DNA of 11,667 bases from Acidimicrobiia bacterium (lineage in GTDB: Bacteria; Actinomycetota; Acidimicrobiia; Acidimicrobiales; Acidimicrobilacustridaceae). The notes beneath the pieces are model-generated. The model did not search any database, was not told the DNA's origin, and was given only the letters and a program-made list of their open reading frames with translations. Below, in pieces: positions 1-7,000 of this stretch. The translations under genes were made by a program, and so were the position numbers. Location of the stretch: NCBI GenBank assembly GCA_016462055.1, contig JAEMTX010000022.1, positions 4,619-16,285 on the forward strand. Direction: 5' to 3'. Position 1 is the stretch's first letter; each line of letters starts with the position of its first letter.

Positions 1-2
1 GG

Positions 3-161
3 CGTGAACCAGTGCCCGAGTGGCTACTTTCGCGCCTTGTTTATACGGCAGGAATTGCCCGTCGTGAGGTTGAGTCACTCGATGCAGAAGCTGCTTTGGA
101 ACTCTGGGAGCAATACATCACTGGCGACAAGTTGACCGGTGGGACTGACACGCAGACGTGA
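3..161 (+). CDS. 3' end of an unrecognised gene (partial, C-terminal 52 residues)
   Basis: Reading frame 3 is open from the window edge to a TGA at 159-161 and encodes a 52-residue C-terminal tail. It begins REPVPEWLLSRLVY, carries a mixed-charge helical stretch (ARREVESLDAEAALELWEQY) and ends in a polar Gly/Thr/Asp tail. The composition, amphipathic and rich in Glu, Leu and Ala, looks like real protein; the other two forward frames have early stops (at base 3 and near base 133). I do not recognise the family and see no catalytic motif. The stop codon directly abuts the stop codon of the convergent sigma-like gene at 162, so there is no intergenic base and no room for a separate terminator. 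The start and most of the protein lie outside the window. Confidence 0.5.
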   Translation, partial: REPVPEWLLSRLVYTAGIARREVESLDAEAALELWEQYITGDKLTGGTDTQT

Positions 162-743
162 TTACGCCGCGACCACGTACTCGCGGATGAACTCGCGGGC
201 CTTGCCCAGTTCACGTTGGCAATAGGAACGGTTCTTGTGGAGGTCGCGTGCAGCCTCGACAACGGTGTAGCCCTCGACATCGACTCGCCACACCAATTCG
301 CGTTGCAATGTCGACAGCATCGAGAGTGCGTCACGCACATCGACCTGCGCGGCAACAGTATCGGCAAAGTCATGACCGTTGGTGGTGATATCACCGATGC
401 GTTCGGTGAGTTCGTCGAGCGAACCCACCAGACGACGCGCAACGCGCTGACCGTCGCGCTCAACCAAGTGTGCGCCCTGGCCCCGCTGGATGCGTTCGGT
501 GCGGCGCCAGTCCTCGGCACGATTGGGCAGCGAGACGGCCGCAAACACCTCGGGGGAGTATGTGACCATCCACCGGTTTGGATCGGACCAGAACTGCAAG
601 AAGACCAACATGGCCATGTCGTGCGCGCCGTTGTCGGTGCCGCGCTCGAACCGAGCCCGGGCCAAGCCGTGGGCGGTGGTGTAGACCCGAGCGCCGAAGC
701 TCTGAGGGTCGTGGTTGGGGGAAGTGTTGAATTGATGTGCCAA
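162..743 (-). CDS. ECF-like RNA polymerase sigma factor (sigma-70 family)
   Basis: This 193-residue protein probably directs RNA polymerase to a specific promoter set. Residues 41-90 resemble sigma region 2: AHDMAMLVFLQFWSDPNRW, then a helix ending NRAEDWRRTERIQRG, the usual end of region 2.4. Residues 135-188 resemble the region 4 helix-turn-helix: DVRDALSMLSTLQREL, VEGYTVVEAARDL, then KNRSYCQRELGKAREFI. About 45 residues link the two, as expected for ECF (group 4) sigma factors, and the length is typical. The start is TTG at 743, chosen because AGGAG lies 6 nt upstream (754-750) and no better start fits. No anti-sigma factor lies beside it in the window. It is divergent from the Nudix/winged-helix gene at 921 and convergent with the partial gene at 3-161. 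Region 2 is atypical and alignment by eye is approximate, so a sigma-like DNA-binding regulator without polymerase function is the alternative. Confidence 0.72.
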   Translation of the reverse strand: MAHQFNTSPNHDPQSFGARVYTTAHGLARARFERGTDNGAHDMAMLVFLQFWSDPNRWMVTYSPEVFAAVSLPNRAEDWRRTERIQRGQGAHLVERDGQRVARRLVGSLDELTERIGDITTNGHDFADTVAAQVDVRDALSMLSTLQRELVWRVDVEGYTVVEAARDLHKNRSYCQRELGKAREFIREYVVAA

Positions 744-920
744 GTGGGGCTCCTGTTCTCCGGCCAGCGTCCGCCGCCGGGTTTTGAGGGAAGGGGACTA
801 AGTATGAAGACCCCCTGTGACAGTCGAAGGGCCGATCTCCGATCGAAACCTTTATGCTGTCAACACCCTCATATTGTCATAGATGTGACTTTGTGTCAAC
901 TAACCGCATAAAGTGGCTCT
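744..920. promoter_or_regulatory. Divergent control region between the sigma-like and Nudix-regulator genes, with inverted repeat
   Basis: The 177 bp between the two divergent genes are AT-richer towards the right. CTTTATGC at 850-857 and GCATAAAG at 906-913 form a perfect 8-bp inverted repeat with centres 56 bp apart. The heptamer TGTCAAC occurs twice in direct orientation (858-864 and 894-900). Read on the minus strand each gives TTGACA, the consensus -35 hexamer, and could drive the sigma-like gene, although the -10 boxes 17 bp further on are poor (the better is CAATAT). On the plus strand CATAAA (907-912) is a fair -10 element 8 bp before the GTG at 921, so the Nudix gene may be read from a leaderless transcript; this fits its lack of a Shine-Dalgarno sequence. 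The repeat may be the operator of the regulator, since family members often control themselves, but that is inference. Confidence 0.45.
750..754 (-). promoter_or_regulatory. Ribosome binding site fixing the TTG start of the sigma-like gene
   Basis: Reading on the minus strand, AGGAG is followed by six bases and then TTG at 743-741. No ATG or GTG in this frame has comparable spacing, so this site decides the start. Confidence 0.65.
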
Positions 921-1805
921 GTGACAGCGAATTCCTACGACCCCTCTGAATTTCCGCCGTTTGCGGTGACGGTAGATATCGCTGTGTTCACACTCATGGA
1001 TCGGCCGGTTCCCCCGAAGTCGGGCCAGGCCCCCCGCAAGGAGCTCGCGGCGGTCCTCATTGTTCGCGGCGGCGACACCGAAGCTGGCCGCTATGCACTG
1101 CCCGGTGGCTTCGTCCATATCGACGAGGACCTATCCGAGGCCGCCATTCGAGAATTGCATGAAGAAGCGGGGCTGGAACTGCCCACGTCGGCCATCCACC
1201 AGTTCCGTGCCTATGGCGATCCGGACCGAGACCCTCGAATGCGAGTGGTCACCGTGGCCCACACGGCCCTCACTTCAATCGATGTTGCGCTCGAAGCTGG
1301 AACCGATGCGAAAGAAGTTGAGATCGTCCCGGTGCGCAAAGTGCTCAACGGCGAGATTTCATTGGCCTTCGACCACGACCAGATTTTGCGAGATGCGCTG
1401 GAGTTCGTCCAGGTACTGGTGGAAGAGACGTCAGCGATTCTCGAGTTGTGTCCGGAATCGTTCACGCTCACCGAGCTTCGTCACGCATGCGAAGCAGTGT
1501 GGGGTTACGAGGTCGATCGAGCAACGTTTAATAAGCGCGTGCTGCACATCGAAGGATTCCTGGAAGCTGACGATTCGGAGATGTATCAATTGCTTCCGTC
1601 TAAAAGCTTCATGTCGATGAGCATGGAATCGTCATTAATGGAAACGCCGTCGAAGCCGAGCACGCGGGGTCGCCCGGCAAAGCAGTACCGCCGTGGATGG
1701 GCCGAAACGCTGCATCCACCGTTATTGCGCCCGCGCGACCGATTAAAGGAAACCGAGTCCTGGTACGAAAACGTCTCGTTAAAGTCATTAATGAGCGAGG
1801 ATTAA
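921..1805 (+). CDS. NrtR-family Nudix hydrolase / winged-helix transcriptional regulator
   Basis: This 294-residue protein has an N-terminal Nudix domain and a C-terminal DNA-binding domain, the layout of NrtR regulators. Known NrtR proteins sense ADP-ribose and control NAD synthesis or pentose genes. The Nudix box at residues 63-85 matches GX5EX7REUXEEXGU exactly (G63, E69, REL 77-79, EE 81-82, G84), so hydrolysis of an ADP-ribose-like nucleotide remains possible, unlike members that lost these residues. The opening SYDPSEFPPFAVTVDIAVF and RDPRMRVVTVAH at 104-115 also fit. The winged helix spans about 176-227 (FTLTELRHACEAVWG) and ends with the family motif GRPAKQYRR at 250-258. Between them a Met/Ser-rich stretch (228-249) looks like an inserted loop, and 34 extra residues follow the wing. 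The start is GTG at 921, with an in-frame stop at 909 and no clear ribosome binding site. No NAD-synthesis gene is in the window, so its target is unknown. Confidence 0.85.
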   Translation: MTANSYDPSEFPPFAVTVDIAVFTLMDRPVPPKSGQAPRKELAAVLIVRGGDTEAGRYALPGGFVHIDEDLSEAAIRELHEEAGLELPTSAIHQFRAYGDPDRDPRMRVVTVAHTALTSIDVALEAGTDAKEVEIVPVRKVLNGEISLAFDHDQILRDALEFVQVLVEETSAILELCPESFTLTELRHACEAVWGYEVDRATFNKRVLHIEGFLEADDSEMYQLLPSKSFMSMSMESSLMETPSKPSTRGRPAKQYRRGWAETLHPPLLRPRDRLKETESWYENVSLKSLMSED

Positions 1806-1817
1806 ACGGCGTTTAAT
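1801..1817. repeat. Small palindrome across the stop codon of the Nudix regulator gene
   Basis: ATTAAAC, GGC, GTTTAAT form a 7-bp perfect inverted repeat that contains the TAA stop at 1803-1805. The nonamer TTAATGAGC occurs at 1788-1796 and again at 1813-1821. The surrounding 80 bases are unusually rich in TTAA for this genome. It could be a weak hairpin or a protein-binding site; no function can be assigned. Confidence 0.35.
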
Positions 1818-1872
1818 GAGCTCGGATCAGCCGATGGACAAGAAACGCACGATGCGCGTCGAACTGTGCGCG

Positions 1873-1908
1873 CTGGATGAGCACCGAGTGTGATCGGTGC
1901 TCATCCAG
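1873..1908. terminator. Perfect stem-loop between convergent genes, probable bidirectional terminator
   Basis: CTGGATGAGCACCGA at 1873-1887 pairs over all 15 bases with 1894-1908 around a 6-base loop (GTGTGA). It lies 68 bp past the stop of the Nudix regulator and 17 bp past the stop of the convergent collagen-like gene, the right place to end transcription from both sides. No T-run follows on either strand, so a classical U-tract is missing, as is common in high-GC Actinobacteria. Confidence 0.7.
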
Positions 1909-1924
1909 TTAGAGCAATGTCGAC

Positions 1925-4042
1925 TTAACCGGTGAAGTTGGGTGCGACGGGACCGGTTCCACCGGTCGGGCCAGTTTCGGATTCGCTCGTGAGTGACGTG
2001 GTGAACGAGTCGGGGAAGACCACTGGTTCGCCGGGATTAGGTGCTGTTGCACCCACGCTGCCATTACCCCCGCTACCCCCGATAGCAACGGAGGAGAAGA
2101 TGCCGCCGGTCGAACCGGTTGCACCGGTTCCCCCGAATGGGCCGGTCGGACCCGTGGGGCCCTCGGGGCCTATCGGACCCATGGCGCCGGTTGCCCCGGT
2201 TTGACCAAATGGTCCGGTTGCGCCAAATGGGCCGGTGGGGCCGGTAATGCCTCTTGGACCAGTTGGACCAGTTGGTCCAGTTGGTCCGGTCGGGCCAGAC
2301 CAACCAGTTGCGCCGGTGGGGCCAAAGGTTCCGGTCGGGCCGGTCGGGCCAGCAATGCCGGTCGGACCAACGAAGCCGGTTGTGCCTGCGATACCCGTAG
2401 CCCCGGTTGGGCCTTGGACTCCGGTGGGGCCAGCAGGTCCAGTGACTCCGATTGCCCCGGTAGCGCCGGTCACGCCAGACCAACCAGTTGCGCCGGTCGG
2501 ACCGAAAACACCGGTCGGACCATCAGGCCCAGGTCGAAGGTAGCGAGACGCGGGATCAAGAGGTGTGGAAATCGTGAAACTCACGACCCCCATCGGACCG
2601 GTGGGCCCGGTCGGACCTTGAGGTCCACCGGCTCCCGTTGCGCCGGTGTAGCCCATGAAACCGGCTCCCGTTGCGCCAGTGTCACCCATGAAACCGGTGG
2701 GGCCCGTGGCTCCGAATGGGCCAGTGGGGCCAGTGGGACCGGTATACCCGGTGATCCCCATTGCGCCAGTTGCACCGGTTGGGCCCGTCGGACCGGTTGG
2801 GCCCGTCGCACCTAGCCAACCGACCGGTCCAGTGATGCCAGCGAGGCCCGTTGGTCCAACGATTCCGGATGCGCCGACCGCGCCGGTCGGACCGGTTGCG
2901 CCCATTGCTCCGGTCATACCTGTTGGACCAATTCCAATTGCCCCGGTGGGCCCGGGGTTGCCGGTGGGGCCAGTGACGCCGGTTGCGCCGGCAGGGCCAG
3001 GATCACCAGTGGGACCAGGAGCAGCGCCGGGCACGTAGTTGTAGACCGAAGCGCTCGAGTAGTTGTTGCTTTTGCTAATTGCAGTGAAGGAACCGAGCGA
3101 GACGAAACTTGCGACGCCCATCGGGCCGGTGGGGCCCTCGGGGCCGGTATCGCCGTAAAAACCGGTTGCGCCGGGATCTCCCTGCGCTCCGGTAGACCCG
3201 GTGAAGCCTTGCGGGCCGGTTGGTCCGGTCGGACCGGTCGGACCGGTCGGACCAAACCACCCGGTCATCCCCGTTGCGCCGGTGCTACCCCGTGGTCCGG
3301 TGGGGCCGGTGGGGCCGGTCGGTCCCATCGCGCCTTGCGCGCCGGTTGGACCAACGCCCCTCTGACCAGTGGCACCAGTTGGGCCAACCGCGCCGATCGG
3401 ACCTTGTGGACCAGTGGCACCAAATCCCATCGCACCGGCGGGACCAATGGCGCCGGTTGCGCCGTAGGGACCTGTCGGTCCAGTGACACCGGGCAAACCT
3501 GCGGGAGGCGTTGGCGTAACGATTGCGCCAATCAGGAAGTAACCCTGTGCATCGGGCGCAGTTTCAAGTTCGAGTGTGTACTGATTCGAATTGTTGTTTG
3601 TCGCGCCAGCAAATGTTGCTGCCTTTGAGAATGAACCGTCGGCGGCAGTTGTTGTGGTGACAACTCGAGTCGCTGCCGCTCCACCTGGAGGCATCAAATT
3701 ACCGTTTAAATAAGCGGTAATTGTCATGGTGACGAGTGTGCCGGCAGGAAGAGTTGATTGTCCGGCAACGGTGATATCGCCGTTGACAAATTCAAAAGTT
3801 GCGGTAATCGAACCGGCTGGTGCATCGCCCGCAGCAGTCGCAGCAGCGACGCTCTGGATGATGTTCAGATTGCCAGGCAGAAGTTTGCGAGCGACGAAAA
3901 GTCCGCCGGCACCAGCAAGACCAGTGATGACGCGACGTCGTGAAAGCGGAGTGGTGTTGATTTTCTCGCGAACGGAAGCTTCCTCGTTCGCGTCGACGGA
4001 ATCGTTCTGATGTGTTTGATCTGAAGCGTCAGAACGTTCCAT
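1925..4042 (-). CDS. Tat-exported collagen-like protein with GPT-rich Gly-X-Y repeats
   Basis: A 705-residue secreted protein. Residues 1-33 are polar and acidic. SRRRVIT at 34-40 is a twin-arginine motif, followed by a short hydrophobic stretch (41-51) and a likely cleavage area near AAATAAGDA (66-74). Residues 75-180 look like a beta-rich globular domain (ITATFEFVNGDITVAG, LVTMTITAYLNG). Three collagen-like tracts follow, at about 183-309, 339-489 and 503-643, dominated by GPTGPT and GATG triplets, with a few G-X slips (GFGATG, GVGPTG, GIGPTG). Tracts 1 and 2 both end in PMGV(A/V)SF, followed by a non-collagen linker. The C-terminus (648-705) is Gly/Ser/Thr-rich and has no LPXTG motif or membrane anchor. 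Lysine is absent from all three tracts while threonine is abundant, as in BclA-type exosporium collagens, where threonine is glycosylated. The ATG at 4042 has GGTGGAG 10 nt upstream. It is last in the operon, 54 bp after the glycosyltransferase gene. The fold is near certain; the role is unknown. Confidence 0.93.
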   Translation of the reverse strand: MERSDASDQTHQNDSVDANEEASVREKINTTPLSRRRVITGLAGAGGLFVARKLLPGNLNIIQSVAAATAAGDAPAGSITATFEFVNGDITVAGQSTLPAGTLVTMTITAYLNGNLMPPGGAAATRVVTTTTAADGSFSKAATFAGATNNNSNQYTLELETAPDAQGYFLIGAIVTPTPPAGLPGVTGPTGPYGATGAIGPAGAMGFGATGPQGPIGAVGPTGATGQRGVGPTGAQGAMGPTGPTGPTGPRGSTGATGMTGWFGPTGPTGPTGPTGPQGFTGSTGAQGDPGATGFYGDTGPEGPTGPMGVASFVSLGSFTAISKSNNYSSASVYNYVPGAAPGPTGDPGPAGATGVTGPTGNPGPTGAIGIGPTGMTGAMGATGPTGAVGASGIVGPTGLAGITGPVGWLGATGPTGPTGPTGATGAMGITGYTGPTGPTGPFGATGPTGFMGDTGATGAGFMGYTGATGAGGPQGPTGPTGPMGVVSFTISTPLDPASRYLRPGPDGPTGVFGPTGATGWSGVTGATGAIGVTGPAGPTGVQGPTGATGIAGTTGFVGPTGIAGPTGPTGTFGPTGATGWSGPTGPTGPTGPTGPRGITGPTGPFGATGPFGQTGATGAMGPIGPEGPTGPTGPFGGTGATGSTGGIFSSVAIGGSGGNGSVGATAPNPGEPVVFPDSFTTSLTSESETGPTGGTGPVAPNFTG
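2254..2298 (-). repeat. Nine-base tandem repeats within the collagen gene (tract 3)
   Basis: Five tandem 9-base units (two TTGGACCAG, then TTGGTCCAG, TTGGTCCGG and TCGGGCCAG) encode successive Gly-Pro-Thr triplets around residues 582-596. Gain or loss of units by slippage would keep the frame and only change collagen length. Confidence 0.7.
2294..2497 (-). repeat. Pair of 24-bp direct repeats, 180 bp apart, in collagen tract 3
   Basis: The 24 bases at 2294-2317 recur without change at 2474-2497. They encode part of the shared peptide FGPTGATGWSG in two segments that start GPTGVFG (residue 508) and GPTGTFG (residue 568). This suggests an older in-frame duplication of a 60-residue block, now diverged outside the conserved core. 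Confidence 0.6.
2628..2693 (-). repeat. Tandem 33-bp duplication in collagen tract 2
   Basis: Two adjacent 33-bp units (2628-2660 and 2661-2693) differ at only three or so bases. They encode FMGDTGATGAG and FMGYTGATGAG (residues 451-472). The unit contains a G-A-G slip from strict Gly-X-Y phase, so copying it also copied a local break in the triple-helix repeat. Confidence 0.65.
3214..3253 (-). repeat. Nine-base tandem repeats within the collagen gene (tract 1)
   Basis: Four near-identical 9-base units plus four bases (two exact GACCGGTCG copies, preceded by GTCCGGTCG and GGCCGGTTG) encode GPTGPTGPTGPTG at about residues 264-276. The copies keep identical third bases, which points to recent expansion. 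Confidence 0.7.
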
Positions 4043-4096
4043 CGCTTTGGGTCTCCACCCTGGTCTCTAACTGTGCAAGAACGAGACATCAGGAAG

Positions 4097-7000
4097 TTAC
4101 TCTGAAGAATGCGCTGCGTCAGTGTGATGAGCGTGAATTTTCGGGGGAGCCGGTCGGAGAACCTCGAAATCATGCTGGATGTCCGAGTCGCCCGATCGTC
4201 CCGGCCACGCCAACGGAGAAATCGCAAGATCAGGGGTGCATTCGAGCGCTCGGAGCTCAGATCCGTGCCGCATCGGGAACCAATCGATCGCCGTTTGAAT
4301 TCCATCTCGCTCGGCGATGTCAAGAAGTTTGCGCGCCCCAGCCTTGGTCACGAGATAGCTAAACGTTCCGCCGAGGAAGTCTTCCCAGACCATTGGTCGC
4401 CAACAGTTGCGGGGGACAAGGTCGGTGCGGTCAGGTGCATAGTCCCAGCGATGGCTACCGAGAAAGGCAAGATCGAACTCACTTGTGTCTGGGAGTTGCC
4501 CGAGGGCGTCAATGAATCGATCTCGGAATTCATTGACGAGCCCGATGTCATCTTCGGCGATGAGCATCATGCCCGCATCGCCATCGGCGATCGCCTGCCA
4601 CAACGCAAGATGGGTTTGCGCGCAACCGATAATTCCGCGACGAAAGTTGAAATCGTTGTTGCGGAACAGGTGTTGAATCTCGGGCGTCAGGTCGAGATCG
4701 AGTCCACACACTCCTGCAACTCGTTCGAATTTCGCTGCCGTTTGTGAATCGGTCGAGCGTGCAAGGTGCTCGGACATGGTGGTCCAACGGTCGGGTCGAC
4801 GGTCAAGGTTGATGACACGAATCGGCAGGGCGTTGAATCGGTTGAGTCCGCGAACGGTTCGCTCAAGAACGGGAATTAGTTGGTACTCGTTGAGGATTCT
4901 TTTCTTTTCTGCGCGAATGGCATCGATGCGCTGAGACCAAAGATCACTGGCGATCGCCTCTTCGATGATTCGTTGGCTTTCGACGGGGTCCTCAAGTGGA
5001 AGGCGAACAAACGCATCAGGATTTACGAGTTGTTCAAGGTTGGGACAACCCCAATAGAAACAAAGGCACTCGGAAAGAATTGCGTCGAACAACTTCTCGG
5101 TGACGTAGTTATGTTCGGAATAATTTTCTGCCGCAAACGTGTAGCGATACGGGTACAGCCCGTCACGCTTATCGCGATCGGGGAGTTCGCCCTTGTGGTT
5201 CGTGACGCCTTCGATGGCGCCGCGTCCGAACACATCTATTGGGACGCCGTTGGCAACCAGATGCTGGACGAAAGTGATGCGCAATTGATGGCCAGGATCG
5301 TTGTGCTTATTTGAGATCACTGTTGAGAGATCACGCGTTTTGGTGAGTGGTTCGGCGAACTGGTCACCACCACCGAGCTCGGCCCAAGTTGCACCAAGGT
5401 GCCACTCGGCGACATTCGGAAACTGGGCATGGCGACGAACGTGAAGGAAGTCATCACTCGTCGGGTTCGACCATGGGCCCCATGTGCGAACGCCGGCCTC
5501 GGGCTCCATGTGCACGATGATCGATCGACTCTTGTCGATCGGCGTGCCTTCGCAATGGTTGAGGATCACCGTGATGTCGGCGTTTTCGTTAGAGGTGAGT
5601 TGGATGTTGTTCCAACGACCCTTACCCATTGTCTGCCGCTCAAACTGCGTGACGAGCTCTTCCGGTGACGCCCAGAAACCGGTGAGCCGCACGGTGGTCA
5701 TGGCCTGCGTCGCTCGCTCATGTCCGAATTGCGGTTCGCCGTTGAGGTCGTAGGCATTTGGTTTGCGGTCTGGACCTTTGTCGGTTGTGAGCGTGCCGAT
5801 GGCGAAGGTGCAAAGAGCGTCGAAGAACGCGCTGTGAAGTCCGGCGGCGGTGAAACGCTGAGCGAAATCGAGTTCGAAGTGCGGAGCATCGCTGGAGAAT
5901 GCACCGATGTCGTTGATGGCGTCTGTGCGCATCATCGAAGGTCGGAGCGAGAAGTTGGGCCAATACGCGTTATTGACAGCGCCCTCGGCAACCTCGCGAT
6001 TGAAGGTGATGTAGTCCTCAGTGTCACGTTCAAAGTACGTGTGCCATCGGTAGGGCTGTTTGCCGATGGTCGTGGTGCGAAGGTCGCCACCGGGAATGCC
6101 TGATTCAGAAACGATCTCGGCGTAGTTCCGGTTGAACAACACCTGAGCGATAGACGGATCATCTTCGAGAATTGCTTGTGCGCGAGCGATGTAGTTGTCG
6201 GGGAGGAAAAATTCCCAATCATCTTCGAGGTGCAGCCAATAGGGAGAAGAAACCTCGTTACGGAGTCGCTCCATGCTTTGTGAATGGCCTTTGGAAGATT
6301 CGTCTTTCCAGATGAATTCAAAGAAGGGGTACCGCATGATCATGGCCAGTCGATCAGCTTCGCTTGAACAATCATCGATACACATCCAGCGATCGATTGC
6401 CTCAAGGTCGCGGCAGTTCAGAAGGAACGAGTCGATCGTGCGTTCAAAAAGATCGCGGCGCTTGCAAGTCGTAATGGTGAGCGTCACCCGTGGGTCGGTG
6501 CACGGAGCCGCAAATCGCTCGGTGAGACGTTCAATCACGCTGACCGGCGTTGTTGTGTTGGGGGTGATGAACGGAACCGCGAACATCATGTTGGAAAGCA
6601 CGCGCTCACGCTGATCGAGCGGAAGATCCACGCTGGTGAGTAAAGATGCGCAGTGGTCGAAGCTTTCCTGATAGCGACCGGTGTAATACGCGGCAATCGC
6701 CCGTTCGTCTTGCGCTTGCCAGCGATAGCAATCAGCGGCGACAAAGAGAAGGTCTCCATCAGGGAATTCAGCGTCTGTCGCGCGCGACGCGAACAGATGG
6801 GCAAGTTCCCATTCGCTGGTTGATCGATAGTGCCGAGCAATTTCGATCAGCGGCTCAATCCGGCTGGGTCTGAAATTCCAAGCTTCAAGGAAGATCGAGA
6901 GCACCCGTTCCCATCCAGCACCCATTCGATCGAGCGCACGCGCACGCTGTAGATGTGAATAGAAGATTTCTTCGTCCCAACCGCCCATCTCGGTTCGTTT

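Noticed and set aside
216..911. Long plus-strand open frame of 231 codons
   Set aside because: It lies antisense over the sigma-like gene, which has a clear domain pattern and AGGAG ribosome site; its own product shows no recognisable fold. Only the last 35 codons were kept as a possible leader peptide.
921..1805. Nudix gene as a plain MutT-type housekeeping hydrolase
   Set aside because: The winged-helix segment and GRPAKQYRR motif after the Nudix domain show it is an NrtR-type regulator.
2201..2815. Several long open frames on both strands within the collagen region
   Set aside because: The 9-base periodic sequence keeps all six frames open. Their low-complexity products (Pro-Val-Gly or Arg-rich) are by-products of the Gly-X-Y frame, the only one with a signal peptide and globular domain.
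2254..3253. Regular short repeats as a CRISPR array or an integron/MITE
   Set aside because: The repeats are in frame, multiples of 9 bases, have no unique spacers, and encode Gly-Pro-Thr triplets.
4043..4096. Terminator or strong promoter between glycosyltransferase and collagen genes
   Set aside because: Only GTCTC/GAGAC 5-bp complementarity is present, with no stable stem, T-run or convincing -35/-10 pair; the genes are taken as co-transcribed, though a weak internal promoter cannot be excluded.
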